A DNA stretch of 64,000 nt from Xanthobacteraceae bacterium (GCA_019635635.1 JAHBZB010000001.1:248001-312000); one strand, 5' to 3'. Shown: positions 34,073 to 44,678, numbered from the stretch's first letter. The notes: a model not told the origin generated them from the letters alone. A program made the numbers and translations.

Positions 34073-35770
34073 ATGCCCGCTTCACAACACCAGAATCCGA
34101 AATCGGATATCGAAATCGCCCAGGCCGCGAAGATGCGGCCGATCGTGGATGTCGCGAAAGAACGCCTCGGCATCGACGCGAAGAATCTCGAGCCTTATGG
34201 CCACTACAAGGCCAAGGTCTCGATGGACTACATCAAGTCGCTCGCGGGCAAGAAGGACGGCAAGCTCATTCTCGTTACCGCGATCTCGCCGACACCCGCG
34301 GGCGAAGGCAAGACCACGACCACCGTCGGCCTGACGGATGCGCTGAACCACATCGGCAAGAAAGCGATGTGCGCGCTGCGCGAGCCTTCGCTCGGTCCCT
34401 GCTTCGGCGTCAAAGGGGGTGCCGCCGGCGGCGGCTACGCGCAGGTCGTGCCGATGGAGGATATCAACCTCCACTTTACCGGCGACTTCCATGCGATCAC
34501 GTCGGCGCACAATCTCCTCTCCGCGCTGATCGACAACCACATCTATTGGGGCAACCCGACCGGCATGGACTCGCGCCGCGTCGCCTGGCGCCGCGTGCTG
34601 GACATGAATGACCGGGCGCTGCGCGAAATCGTCTGCTCGCTCGGCGGAGTTGCGAACGGTTACCCGCGCGAAGCCGGCTTCGACATCACGGTTGCCTCCG
34701 AAGTCATGGCGATCTTCTGTCTTGCGAAGGACCTCGAAGACCTCAAGACCCGCCTCGGCAACATCATCGTGGGCTATACGCGCGAGCGTAAACCGATCCG
34801 CGCCAGCGAGATGAAGGCGCACGGCGCGATGACCGCGCTTCTTAAAGACGCGATCGCGCCGAACTTGGTCCAGACGCTCGAAGGTACGCCCGCGTTCATT
34901 CACGGCGGCCCGTTCGCGAATATCGCGCATGGCTGCAACTCGGTGTCGGCGACAACGTCGGCGCTGAAGCTCGCGGACTATGTCGTGACCGAGGCCGGCT
35001 TCGGCGCAGATCTCGGTGCCGAGAAATTCCTCGACATCAAGTGCCGCAAGGCCGGTCTCAAGCCCGATTGCGTTGTCATCGTCGCGACTATCCGCGCGCT
35101 CAAGATGCATGGCGGCGTCGCGAAGAACGACCTCAAGAAAGAAGACCTGAAGGCGCTGGAAGCCGGCATGTCGAACCTTCAGCGGCATATCGAGAACATC
35201 AAGAAGTTCGGGCTACCCGCGGTCGTATCGATCAATCGCTTCTCCGCCGACACCGATGCCGAGATCGCGCTGGTGAAGGAAAAATGCAAGGCGCTCGGCG
35301 TCGAAGCGCTGATGGCCGACCACTGGGCCGAAGGCGGCGCGGGTGCAGCCGATGTGGCGAAAGCCGTCGTCAGGATCTGCGACGAAGGCAAGGCGAACCT
35401 CAAGCTGCTCTATCCCGACGAAATGCCGCTGTTCGAAAAGATTCGCACGATCGCGAAGGAAGTCTATCGCGCGGACGACGCCACCGCCGACAAATCGGTG
35501 AAGGATCAGCTCAAGACCTGGGAAGAAATGGGCTTCGGCAAGCTGCCTGTTTGTATCGCCAAGACGCAGTACTCGTTCTCGACCAACCCGGACGCGAAAG
35601 GTGCGCCGACCGGCTTCAACATTCCGGTCCGCGAAGTGCGTCTCTCGGCGGGTGCGGAGTTCATCGTCGCGATCTGCGGTGAGATCATGACCATGCCGGG
35701 CCTGCCAAAGGTGCCGTCGGCCGACTCGATCGACGTCAACGCCGAAGGCAAGATTGTCGGCCTGTTCTGA
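34073..35770 (+). CDS. fhs: Formate-tetrahydrofolate ligase
   Basis: 565 residues, full length. ATP loop [18 protein letters not shown] (about 74-91), [20 protein letters not shown], the folate region [20 protein letters not shown], and the C-terminal [17 protein letters not shown]. It makes 10-formyl-THF from formate, ATP and THF. In this cluster it takes formate from the Oxc/Frc cycle into the C1-folate pool. It lies 48 bp downstream of the formyltransferase-like gene, and a strong terminator follows. Confidence 0.95.
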   Translation: MPASQHQNPKSDIEIAQAAKMRPIVDVAKERLGIDAKNLEPYGHYKAKVSMDYIKSLAGKKDGKLILVTAISPTPAGEGKTTTTVGLTDALNHIGKKAMCALREPSLGPCFGVKGGAAGGGYAQVVPMEDINLHFTGDFHAITSAHNLLSALIDNHIYWGNPTGMDSRRVAWRRVLDMNDRALREIVCSLGGVANGYPREAGFDITVASEVMAIFCLAKDLEDLKTRLGNIIVGYTRERKPIRASEMKAHGAMTALLKDAIAPNLVQTLEGTPAFIHGGPFANIAHGCNSVSATTSALKLADYVVTEAGFGADLGAEKFLDIKCRKAGLKPDCVVIVATIRALKMHGGVAKNDLKKEDLKALEAGMSNLQRHIENIKKFGLPAVVSINRFSADTDAEIALVKEKCKALGVEALMADHWAEGGAGAADVAKAVVRICDEGKANLKLLYPDEMPLFEKIRTIAKEVYRADDATADKSVKDQLKTWEEMGFGKLPVCIAKTQYSFSTNPDAKGAPTGFNIPVREVRLSAGAEFIVAICGEIMTMPGLPKVPSADSIDVNAEGKIVGLF

Positions 35771-35810
35771 CGGAAAGAACGAAGGGACGTCCCGTCCCCT
35801 TTTAAACTTG

Positions 35811-35840
35811 AAGCCGCCCCGAGGGGCGGCTTCTTTTTTT
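35811..35840 (+). terminator. Terminator after fhs
   Basis: Stem AAGCCGCCCC / GGGGCGGCTT, loop GA, followed by CTTTTTTT. It ends the oxc-frc-formyltransferase-fhs unit. The U-tract touches the stop codon of the convergent OmpA-like gene. Confidence 0.92.
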
Positions 35841-36249
35841 AGATGATCGTCACTTCGACGCGACGGTTCTGCGGCTCTTTAATATTCGGGCCGGTTCGCA
35901 CCAGCGGTGTCGAGACGCCGTTGGTGATGACGTTGAAGCGCACTTTCGCAAGCGAGGGCTTGCGGAGAAAATATTTCAGCACTTCGTTGCCGCGCGCGTA
36001 AGAAATCCGCTCCGGCGAGGTTTCGGCGGTGTCCGCATTGCCGGCAAGCGTCACGCGCGCGCTCGGCAGGATTTCCCGTGCGAGTGCTTCGACGATTTGA
36101 GAAGCTGAAGGCGAAAGCTCCACGCTCTCGAAGTCGAAGAATATGTTGAACGGACGCGACTGGATCGACGCGAAGGCAGGCGACACGGCCGCTAGGCTAC
36201 AGGCCGCGGCAAATTGCAGAACGCTTCGGCGGTTGGGGGAAAATAGCAT
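35839..36249 (-). CDS. OmpA-domain peptidoglycan-binding protein, possible Tat export
   Basis: 136 residues. The leader NRRSVLQFAAACSLAAVSPA has twin arginines and a hydrophobic core, so Tat or Sec export is possible. The rest is one OmpA C-terminal domain: NIFFDFESVELSPSASQIVE, AGNADTAETSPERISYARGN and NRRVEVTII, with the Asp and Arg used to bind diaminopimelate. It would anchor to the cell wall. Its stop codon overlaps the fhs terminator tail; it shares no operon. Confidence 0.82.
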   Translation of the reverse strand: MLFSPNRRSVLQFAAACSLAAVSPAFASIQSRPFNIFFDFESVELSPSASQIVEALAREILPSARVTLAGNADTAETSPERISYARGNEVLKYFLRKPSLAKVRFNVITNGVSTPLVRTGPNIKEPQNRRVEVTII

Positions 36250-36301
36250 GATCCACCTCTTCTGCTCTCGACGTGTGCGATGCAGCAGGAGGCGGACGGA
36301 C

Positions 36302-37225
36302 TTAAGAGCCGCTTTCTATATGCTCGCGCACCTCGGCGCTCAGATCGGAGCCGATTCGCTTGGCTTCCGCAACGAGCGCTGCGGTAAGCGGCGTCATCGG
36401 CTCGCGCTGCGGTACCACGAGGCCGACGGTATGGACGGCCTCCGGTTCTACAATCGGGATCGCGCGAATTGTTTCCGTGAGCCCCAGCGTTTCCGCGAGT
36501 TTTTCCGGCATCACGCTCGCCCATTTGCCAGTACGGACATGGGCGAAAAGCACGATCATGGAATTGGATTCCAGCATCGGCCGCGGCTCGCCGCCGGCCG
36601 CGCGCAGGAGCCCTTCGATGATGCGCCGGTTCTGCATGTCGGGGGTCAGCAGGCAAAGCGGGACGCGGGCGACTTCCGCCCAGGTGACGCTGTCGCGATT
36701 GCCGAGCGCCGCCTCGGAAGAGGTCAGCAGGCAGTACCGCTCTCGATACAGCGGCACCATGCTGACACGGCCCAGCGGTTCGTTGTCGAGATAGGTGATG
36801 CCGGCGTCGATCTCGAGGTTTTCGAGCGCAGTGAGAATCTGGATCGAGGTCGCGGAGGAAATGGTGAAGCGGACCTCCGGATGACGCGCGCGATAAGGCG
36901 TCGTCAGTTCGGCGACCATGGCAAGCGCGGTCGGAATCGCCGCGATGCGCAGTTGCCCGGCGAGGCCCGATTTCAGCGCGCGCATTTCCTCATGGAGCGT
37001 GCGGCTGTCGGCGAGGATGCGGCGCGCCCAGTCGAGCGTGCGCTCGCCCTCCGGCGTGAAGCCGATGAAGCGCGAACCGCGCTGGACGAGGAGCACGCCG
37101 AGCTGCGCTTCGAGCTGCTTGATGCCTGCCGACAAGGTTGGCTGCGTCACGCCACAGGCCTCGGCTGCGCGGCCGAAATGGCGCTCGCGCGCCAGCGCCA
37201 TCAGATATTCAAGCTTGTCTATCAA
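36302..37225 (-). CDS. LysR-family transcriptional regulator
   Basis: 307 residues. N-terminal helix-turn-helix FGRAAEACGVTQPTLSAGIK followed by QLEAQLGVLLVQRGSRFIGF; periplasmic-binding-like effector domain from about residue 90. The start is TTG 37225 (LIDK read as MIDK), supported by AGGGAAGG seven bases upstream. Close relatives in Rhizobiales often stand beside formate dehydrogenase genes; none is in the window, but oxalate-to-formate genes are 0.5 kb away, so a formate-related role is possible (weak inference). Confidence 0.85.
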   Translation of the reverse strand: MIDKLEYLMALARERHFGRAAEACGVTQPTLSAGIKQLEAQLGVLLVQRGSRFIGFTPEGERTLDWARRILADSRTLHEEMRALKSGLAGQLRIAAIPTALAMVAELTTPYRARHPEVRFTISSATSIQILTALENLEIDAGITYLDNEPLGRVSMVPLYRERYCLLTSSEAALGNRDSVTWAEVARVPLCLLTPDMQNRRIIEGLLRAAGGEPRPMLESNSMIVLFAHVRTGKWASVMPEKLAETLGLTETIRAIPIVEPEAVHTVGLVVPQREPMTPLTAALVAEAKRIGSDLSAEVREHIESGS

Positions 37226-37318
37226 GGCGTTACCTTCCCTTTGAGGGAGCCTAGCGCATCAATAGATTTTTTCAATCGTGTCGTTCCGGCGTGTCTGGAG
37301 CCGCCCAAAAAAGAAAAA

Positions 37319-37340
37319 GCCCCGCGCTTTCGCACGGGGC
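37319..37340 (-). terminator. Terminator after the first small secreted protein
   Basis: Stem GCCCCG-x-GC / GC-x-CGGGGC with a TTTC loop. On the minus strand it is followed by TTTTTCTTTTTT, a good U-tract, 25 bases after the stop. Confidence 0.85.
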
Positions 37341-37365
37341 CATTCTCGCAACGATCGCTCGTTGC

Positions 37366-37752
37366 TTAGTCGAGCCACCACAGCAGGCCGTGGTTACGGC
37401 GGTGATAGCGCTTCGCATAAACGTACTGGCCGTTCTTGCAGCCCGAACCGCCCAGAATAGCGTGGAAGCCGGTGCACGGCGTGGTCGCGGCATGGATCAG
37501 CGCGGTGGTCGCGATCCCCGCGATCAGGCCGCCGGCGATCGCGCCGCCAGTGCTGTTCACGCCGAGCGTGGCGAGCGACGAATTACCGAGCCAGCTCGAA
37601 CCGTTGTAGAGGCTAATGCCGATTACGGTGCCAACGACGGCGCCCGCGACCACTGCCTTCTTGTTGTGGTTGTACTTGTAGCCGGCGCTGGCCGGCGACG
37701 ACGCGAACGCGACAGCCAAAGCAGCCACCAGCGTGAGAATAATCTTGCGCAT
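37366..37752 (-). CDS. Small secreted Gly-rich protein, paralogue A
   Basis: 128 residues, not recognised as a named family. Signal peptide 1-23 (...SSPASA), then a basic patch KYNHNKK, a Gly/Ala-rich hydrophobic region (AVVAGAVVGTVIGISL; GGAIAGGLIAGIATTALIHA) that could be one or two membrane helices, and a Cys-containing motif TTPCTGFHAILGGSGCKNGQ before a basic/Trp-rich end. AGGAG precedes the ATG. The gene downstream of the 304-bp gap (38057) encodes a clear paralogue. Confidence 0.8.
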   Translation of the reverse strand: MRKIILTLVAALAVAFASSPASAGYKYNHNKKAVVAGAVVGTVIGISLYNGSSWLGNSSLATLGVNSTGGAIAGGLIAGIATTALIHAATTPCTGFHAILGGSGCKNGQYVYAKRYHRRNHGLLWWLD

Positions 37753-38056
37753 TTCTGCACTCCTAAAAATGTTGCGTCATCCACCCAGCCGGGAGGACGC
37801 GCGACAGAGAAGCCATCGGCAAATCCAATGGCAGGTTGTTGCCGCGGAAGCGCAGAAACCTGATTCTTGAGCGAAATGCAAAAGGAAAAGGCAGTTTTGC
37901 TGTCACGGTTGAGTGACATTCGATTGCAGAACCGCACGCTGGTTAATCGGTATCTCCGCGTTCATTTCGTATTCATCTAAAAATGAAAGGAGCCCCGCGA
38001 AGACGCTTCGCGGGGCTCGAAGATCGAATTGACGTAACGTCAACTTGAGGCTGGCG
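37753..38056. other. 304-bp gap between the two paralogous small-protein genes
   Basis: Holds the promoter of paralogue A on the minus strand (AGGAG at its ATG) and the terminator of paralogue B at 37990-38018. Nothing else recognisable. Confidence 0.6.
37990..38018 (-). terminator. Terminator after the second small secreted protein
   Basis: A 13-bp perfect stem GAGCCCCGCGAAG / CTTCGCGGGGCTC with a three-base loop; on the minus strand it is followed by CTTTCATTTTT. Confidence 0.88.
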
Positions 38057-38410
38057 TTATCCGCCGACGTATTGGCCGTTCACGCAGCCCGAGCCGCCGA
38101 ACAGGGCATGAAAGCCCGTGCACGGAGTGGTCACCGCATGGATGAGCGCGATCGTACCGGCGCCGGCAAGGATGCCGCCGGCAAACGCGCCGCCGGTGGT
38201 CGAACCGAACGTGGTCGCAAGCGTCGAGCCGCCCCACCAGCCTTGCGAAAGGCCCACACCGACAACGGTGCCCGTCGCTACACCCGCGACCGGTGCGACC
38301 GCGGCGTGATTATGATGATGACGATGCTGCCACTGATTGGCGAGCGCAGGCGAAGCCGCAGAGCCGGCGAGCGCGGCCGCGGCAGTAAGCGCAATAAGTG
38401 TCTTACGCAT
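38057..38410 (-). CDS. Small secreted Gly/His-rich protein, paralogue B
   Basis: 117 residues. Signal peptide (MRKTLIALTAAAALAGSAAS, cleavage near PALA), then a His-rich stretch QWQHRHHHNH, Gly/Val-rich hydrophobic segments, and TTPCTGFHALFGGSGCVNGQ at the C-terminus, which aligns with paralogue A over about 40 residues. The His run could bind metal (inference). ATG 38410 follows GAGG; the GTG five codons upstream is less likely. Function unknown. Confidence 0.8.
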   Translation of the reverse strand: MRKTLIALTAAAALAGSAASPALANQWQHRHHHNHAAVAPVAGVATGTVVGVGLSQGWWGGSTLATTFGSTTGGAFAGGILAGAGTIALIHAVTTPCTGFHALFGGSGCVNGQYVGG

Positions 38411-38609
38411 TTTGAATATCCTCACGTTTGATCGCCCTCCGCCGAATAGAAAAACGCTGTGTTTCCAACAGTGTTCCTAACAAATGCACGGGGCGCGACA
38501 TTGCCGGAACCATGGCAACAGCGTGACGGTTTCGTGAGGCACCGAAAGCTGCGGCAACACTTCGTGACATGCGAAAGTGCAACGAAGTTACGTCGCGGCT
38601 ACGCGATTG

Positions 38610-39089
38610 CTATTCGCGCGAGGAAGCGGCTGGTGCCGCGCGAATGGTCTTGTCCAGCAGATCGTAAAGCAGCTTCACGTCATGCGAACCGATGCGCCGC
38701 TCGATCGCACGGTAGATTTCCTCGGATTCTTTCGCGACGCGCTCGAACAGCGTTCTTCCTTTCGCCGTGATCGACACGATCGTGTAGCGCTGGTCGTCCG
38801 TGTCGGCCCGCCGTTCGATGCGGCCTTCTTTCTCGAGATTGGGCAGCATGCGCGAAAGACTCGCCGGATGAATCTGGCAAGCCTCGCCAAGCGCGTTGAT
38901 TTCCATCGACCCGGTTTCCACCAACGCGCGCACCACGCGCCATTGCTGCTCGCTCAAACCCCGTGCGCGCAGATGCGGGCGGAACTGCTGCATCAGCGCT
39001 TCACGCGCGCGCAGAAGCTGCATCGGCAGCGAGCGCGCAAAGGGGCGCATGGCCAGGCTATCCGACGCAGAAGATTTGCGGCCGCTCAT
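38610..39089 (-). CDS. hpaR: MarR-family regulator of the homoprotocatechuate cluster (HpaR/HpcR-like)
   Basis: 159 residues: LSEQQWRVVRALVETGSMEI, LGEACQIHPASLSRMLPNLE (recognition helix), wing IERRADTDDQRYTIVSITAK. The LSEQQWRVxRxL text is typical of HpaR. ATG 39089 overlaps the stop of the hydrolase gene (ATGA), so the two are co-transcribed. HpaR represses the meta-cleavage operon until 4-hydroxyphenylacetate-type inducers bind; the perfect palindrome at 39965-39980 is the likely target. Confidence 0.87.
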   Translation of the reverse strand: MSGRKSSASDSLAMRPFARSLPMQLLRAREALMQQFRPHLRARGLSEQQWRVVRALVETGSMEINALGEACQIHPASLSRMLPNLEKEGRIERRADTDDQRYTIVSITAKGRTLFERVAKESEEIYRAIERRIGSHDVKLLYDLLDKTIRAAPAASSRE

Positions 39090-39922
39090 GCTTCCGCGAC
39101 GACTTGATTGGAAAGCATGCCGATATCCGGCACCTCGACTTCGACGACATCGCCCGCTTTCAGCCATTTCGGCGGATCAAAACGCGCGCCGGCCCCGGTC
39201 GGCGTGCCGGTGACGATCATGTCGCCGGGCTTCAGCGTCGTGAAGGTCGTGATGTAGGCGAGCAATTCGGCGAAGGAAAAGATCAAGTTTTCCGTGGTGT
39301 CGTGCTGGCGAACTTCGCCATTCACGCGGGTCGTGAGTTCAAGCGGCTTCGAGGGATCGAGTTCGTCCACCGTCACCATCCATGGACCGATGCTGCCGGA
39401 AGCGTCGAAATTCTTGCCCTGCGTCACATTGAACTTGCCATGACGCAGCCAGTCGCGCACCGAGCCTTCGTTGCAGAGCGTCATGCCGGCAACGTGCTCG
39501 AGCGCGCGCTCGCGCGGAATGCGGCGGCCACCCTTTCCAATCACGAGCACGATCTCGCCCTCGTAGTCGAACTGATCCGACTCGCGCGGCTTCACCAGCG
39601 GCACGTCATGGCCGACGAAGGAGCCGGGCACACGCATGAACAGGCTCGGATATTTCGGGCGCTCGGTGCCGTCTTTATATTCCTCGTTGCGGTTCGCGTA
39701 GTTCACGCCGACGCAGAGGATCTTTTCCGGCTGTGTCACGGGCGGCAGCAGCGTGACCTCGTGGAGCGCGTATTCCGCACCGCCCGCTTTCAGCGAGGAA
39801 AGCGCGCCGCGCCGCAGCACATCGAGCAACGTAGCGCCCTGCCCGCTGCAATCGGCGATGCGGCCGCCCGAGACCAGGCCGAAACTTTCCTTATTCCCTT
39901 TGCGAAAACTCGCGATTTTCAA
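39086..39922 (-). CDS. Fumarylacetoacetate hydrolase-family protein (HpaG/HpcE-like isomerase/decarboxylase)
   Basis: 278 residues. FAH-fold metal enzyme: LCVGVNYANRNEEYKDG, DQFDYEGEIVLVIGKGGRRI (metal-binding Glu pair) and EGSVRDWLRHGKFNVTQGKN, then GDMIVTGTPTGAG. In the homoprotocatechuate pathway the FAH protein decarboxylates 5-oxopent-3-ene-1,2,5-tricarboxylate and isomerises the product. E. coli has a two-domain fusion; this is a single domain. TTG 39922 is the start, with AGGAAAGG upstream. It is divergent from hpcD across the palindrome. Confidence 0.83.
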   Translation of the reverse strand: MKIASFRKGNKESFGLVSGGRIADCSGQGATLLDVLRRGALSSLKAGGAEYALHEVTLLPPVTQPEKILCVGVNYANRNEEYKDGTERPKYPSLFMRVPGSFVGHDVPLVKPRESDQFDYEGEIVLVIGKGGRRIPRERALEHVAGMTLCNEGSVRDWLRHGKFNVTQGKNFDASGSIGPWMVTVDELDPSKPLELTTRVNGEVRQHDTTENLIFSFAELLAYITTFTTLKPGDMIVTGTPTGAGARFDPPKWLKAGDVVEVEVPDIGMLSNQVVAEA

Positions 39923-39964
39923 GGGTCACCTTTCCTGCTTGACGGGAGAGTGCTTCCGCCAGAT

Positions 39965-39980
39965 ACTTAACATGTTAAGT
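39965..39980. promoter_or_regulatory. Perfect 16-bp palindrome ACTTAACATGTTAAGT, candidate HpaR operator
   Basis: A complete self-complementary 16-mer in the 94-bp divergent region between the FAH-marR unit and hpcD-hpcC-hpcB. Its central position would let a MarR dimer control both directions. Confidence 0.7.
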
Positions 39981-40016
39981 TTATGGACGAGGCGGGTCAA
40001 CCGCCCGAAACACGCC

Positions 40017-40411
40017 ATGCCCCATTTCGTAATCGAATATTCCGCCAATCTCGAGCCCGACGTCGATCTACGCGCAGTGGTCGATGCCGTGCACAAATCG
40101 GCGGTGGATTCGGGTCTATTCAAGATCGGCGGCATCCGCGTGCGGACCTTGCGGCACGAAATCTACAAGATCGCAGACGGCAATCCCGAACACGCATTCC
40201 TGCATGTGCGGGCAAATATTCTCGAAGGGCGTTCGGTCGAGGACCGCGAGCGGCTCGGTAACGCCATGATCGCCGCGGTCGATGCGCTGTTGGGTAATGC
40301 ACACAAAAAGCGCGGCATCGCGCTTTCGGTCGAGATCGGCGAGATCGATCACAACATGAGCTTCAAGAAAAATTCGCTGCACGCGCAGCTTGCAAACAAA
40401 GGAGGCGCGGC

Positions 40412-40415
<4 letters not shown>
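40017..40415 (+). CDS. hpcD: 5-carboxymethyl-2-hydroxymuconate delta-isomerase
   Basis: 132 residues. MPHFVIEYSANLEPDVDLRA: after Met removal Pro-1 is the catalytic base of this tautomerase-superfamily enzyme, as in E. coli HpcD/HpaF. Other family segments are FKIGGIRVRTLRHEIYKIAD and HAFLHVRANILEGRS. The start is ATG 40017; a longer frame from 39753 runs through the promoter region and is rejected. Its stop overlaps the hpcC start (ATGA). Confidence 0.9.
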
Positions 40416-41920
<1,505 letters not shown>

Positions 41921-41933
41921 GGGGCTTAAGCCA

Positions 41934-42914
41934 ATGCCAATCCGCAATCCCGTTTTCAACCCGCCGTTCAATGTCGTGCGCGTTTCGCATGTCGAGTTCG
42001 GCGTCTCCGACCTCGAGCGCTCGCGCACCTTCTATGTCGATTGCCTCGGTTATGCGGTGACCGCTACCTATAAGGACGCGCTGCATCTGCGCGCGATCGA
42101 GGAGCGCAATCATCACTCGATCATCCTGAAGAGAGCCGAGGCAAAGGCGCGCGCGCTCGGCTTCAAGGTCGGCAGCGAGGAAGATCTCGAACGTGCCCGG
42201 CACTGGTTCGAAAAGAAGGGTCTGCCCGCGAAATTCGTGGAGATTCCGCATCAGGGCCGCACGCTGCACGCGAGCGACCCGCTCGGCATGCCGCTCGAAT
42301 TCTATTTCTCGATGGATCAGGCGAACTCGCTCCTGCAGAAATACGGCGAGCATCGCGGCGCGCGCATCCAGCGCATCGACCATGTGAACTGCTTCACACC
42401 GGACGTGCAGAAAAGCGTCGATTTCTATACCGAGCTCGGTTTCCGCGCGACCGAATACACCGAGACGGAAGACGCCGATCCGAAGCTCTGGGCGGTGTGG
42501 ATGCACCGCAAGGGCAACGTCCACGACCTCGCCTTTACCAACGGCTACGGGCCGAAGCTGCACCACATCGGCGTCTGGACCGCGACGCCGATGGACATTC
42601 TCAACATCTGCGACGTGATGGCGACGACCGGTTTTCTCAAGAACATGGAGCGCGGTCCCGGCCGCCACGGAATCTCGAACGCTTTCTTCTTATATGTGCG
42701 CGATCCGGACGGTCACCGCGTCGAGCTCTTCACCAGCGACTATCTCACCGCCGATCCCGACCACGCGCCGATCCGCTGGACCTTGCGCGACCCGCAGCGC
42801 CAGACGCTCTGGGGACACCCTGCCCCGCAGTCCTGGTTCGAAGAGGGTTCGGAGTTTCCGGGCGTGCCGGTGATCGAGCCGGTGCTGAAAGCACAACCGA
42901 TCGTCGCGCGCTAG
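41934..42914 (+). CDS. hpcB: 3,4-dihydroxyphenylacetate 2,3-dioxygenase
   Basis: 326 residues, two-domain type I extradiol (vicinal oxygen chelate) dioxygenase. Each half begins with a His-containing VOC strand (VSHVEFGVSDLERSRTFYVD; RIDHVNCFTPDVQKSVDFYT); the C-terminal half has LHHIGVWT and DPDGHRVELFTSDY, which supply the His and Glu iron ligands. The C-terminal PAPQSWFEEGSEFPGV is characteristic of homoprotocatechuate dioxygenases (HPCD). It cleaves the ring at the 2,3 bond. Last gene of the plus-strand hpc operon. Confidence 0.92.
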   Translation: MPIRNPVFNPPFNVVRVSHVEFGVSDLERSRTFYVDCLGYAVTATYKDALHLRAIEERNHHSIILKRAEAKARALGFKVGSEEDLERARHWFEKKGLPAKFVEIPHQGRTLHASDPLGMPLEFYFSMDQANSLLQKYGEHRGARIQRIDHVNCFTPDVQKSVDFYTELGFRATEYTETEDADPKLWAVWMHRKGNVHDLAFTNGYGPKLHHIGVWTATPMDILNICDVMATTGFLKNMERGPGRHGISNAFFLYVRDPDGHRVELFTSDYLTADPDHAPIRWTLRDPQRQTLWGHPAPQSWFEEGSEFPGVPVIEPVLKAQPIVAR

Positions 42915-42923
42915 GCGCGCGCG

Positions 42924-43553
42924 TTAGCGCGCGTTGCGGATCGAATCGTCCAGAAGGTCGATGTTGTTCTGGATGTATTTGTTGTTCGGGGCTTTGGCTT
43001 TCGCCTGCGCAAGCGTGACGCGCGCGCTCTTGTAGTCGCCGCGCAGGATATAAGAATAGCCGTGATTGTTCAGGAGTTCCGGCGTCGGCCCGACGATCGA
43101 GAACGCCTGCTTGTAGGCGCGATCCGCGAGATCGAAGCGGCGCAGCTTGTCATAAGATGCCGCTAACCCCATCCATGCCTCGGCGTTGCGCGGTGACGCT
43201 TCGACCGCGCGGCGGAAGTGACGTTCGGCGAGACCGAAATTCTGTTCGCGATAATGCTTCTTGCCGAGCTTGATGTCGTCGGCCGGATTGTTTCCGGTCA
43301 AGGCTTCGCCGCGCGGCGTGTTGTTCAGCGGATTGTTGTAGACCGGCTGCTGCTCCTGCGCGGGCGGCGGCGCGTCCTGCTCGCCGTAACTGGTCGCCCG
43401 CGGTGCCGGCGGCTGGTCGAACGCAGCGTTCGCGTTCGGCGCGGGCTGTTCGTTCATGCCGAAGAAATCGAATGAGCCGTCGGTCTGGCAACCGGCAAGC
43501 GCCAGCGCCGTGACGGAGGCGAAGATCAGCGAACGCACAGCTACCAGACGCAT
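42924..43553 (-). CDS. tadD: TadD-like TPR lipoprotein of the Tad pilus
   Basis: 209 residues. Lipobox LALAGC places the lipidated Cys near residue 21; a Pro/Gln-rich spacer (about 30-75) leads to TPR repeats at about 85-190 (KLGKKHYREQNFGLAERHFR, PRNAEAWMGLAASYDKLRRF, DLADRAYKQAF). TadD assists assembly of the pilus machine at the outer membrane. ATG 43553 is chosen for the signal sequence. It is separated from tadC by 144 bp with short direct repeats (GGCTCACATGGG). Confidence 0.87.
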   Translation of the reverse strand: MRLVAVRSLIFASVTALALAGCQTDGSFDFFGMNEQPAPNANAAFDQPPAPRATSYGEQDAPPPAQEQQPVYNNPLNNTPRGEALTGNNPADDIKLGKKHYREQNFGLAERHFRRAVEASPRNAEAWMGLAASYDKLRRFDLADRAYKQAFSIVGPTPELLNNHGYSYILRGDYKSARVTLAQAKAKAPNNKYIQNNIDLLDDSIRNAR

Positions 43554-43697
43554 TGGCTCACACATGGGGCTCACATGGGGGCTTTCGAAGCGGAACACGC
43601 TCCGCCCGGACGCGCGAAAGCACACGCTGCCGGACAGCCCACCCCGGGAAGGAGAGTAAAAGCAGGCGGTAAAGGAAACCTTGCAGGCGATCCTTCA

Positions 43698-44678
43698 TCA
43701 GAATGGTCCGTATTTCACGCGGATATAGGCGGGCAGCATGGTGACGATGACCAGCACCGGGAAGATACAAAGCACGAGCGGCACTGAGAGCTTGGCGGGC
43801 AAGCTGTAGGCCTTCTCCTCCGCGGTCGAGAGCCGCTTGTGGCGCATGTCGTCGGAATAGACGCGAAGCGCGTCGGTGAGGCTGGAACCCAGTTCAGCGG
43901 ACTGTTGCAGAAGGGTCGCAAAGGCGCGCGCTTCCTCAAGTCCGAGACGATCCGCGAGATGCTCGAGCGCCTCGCTTAGCGTCCGGCCAGCACGGATTTC
44001 GAGTGTCGCCATATGAATGTTCGCGCTCAGCGACGGATAGGAATCCGAAAGCTCGCGGCCCACCCGGTCGAGCGCCGCTTCGATCGAAAGTCCGGCATCG
44101 GCGCAGACCACGAGCAGGTCCATGAAATCGGGAAAACCCGCGCGATGCTCGACCTGCCGTGCCTTGATGCGGCGGTCGAGATAAAGGCTTGGCGCCATGT
44201 AGCCGACCATACCGGCGCTGATGACGCACATCCAGAACCAGCTCGGCGTCAGACCTGGCAGCGCCATCGGCACCAGCGGCAAAGCCGCGCCGGCAAAAAG
44301 GATCGCAAGCGCGGTACGCGCGATGAAGAAGAAGCCCGGCGCACGCGGATCGAGGATGCCGGCCTCGACCAGGCGCTTGCGCAGCACCTTCATGTTCGCG
44401 TCGTCGGCGGAGGCGTAGTGCTTGGTGGTGTATTCGATCAGCTTCTGCGCCGCCGTGATGCTCGAGAACCGCAGCGAACGCTTATCGGCGGCATCGTTGA
44501 CGCGCCCCGGAATATCGACGGTGATGGCCGCGGCGCGGCGCTTGAGCTCTGCGCGACTTTTCATCACCGACATGATGCCGAGCGAAAGCGCTGCCGCCGC
44601 GAAGAAGATCAGCGCGCTGACCAGCGTCACCGGATTGTTGCCGAGGACCGGCGCGAACGCGGAAAGAATCGTATTCAT
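43698..44678 (-). CDS. tadC: Tad pilus inner-membrane platform protein TadC
   Basis: 326 residues. Hydrophobic segments near 15-35, 118-138, 142-163 and 295-317. The T2SS-F domain sits at about 180-290: FPDFMDLLVVCADAGLSIEA and LEEARAFATLLQQSAELGSS. With TadB it forms the platform on which pilin is assembled. It starts 4 bp after the tadB stop. Confidence 0.9.
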   Translation of the reverse strand: MNTILSAFAPVLGNNPVTLVSALIFFAAAALSLGIMSVMKSRAELKRRAAAITVDIPGRVNDAADKRSLRFSSITAAQKLIEYTTKHYASADDANMKVLRKRLVEAGILDPRAPGFFFIARTALAILFAGAALPLVPMALPGLTPSWFWMCVISAGMVGYMAPSLYLDRRIKARQVEHRAGFPDFMDLLVVCADAGLSIEAALDRVGRELSDSYPSLSANIHMATLEIRAGRTLSEALEHLADRLGLEEARAFATLLQQSAELGSSLTDALRVYSDDMRHKRLSTAEEKAYSLPAKLSVPLVLCIFPVLVIVTMLPAYIRVKYGPF

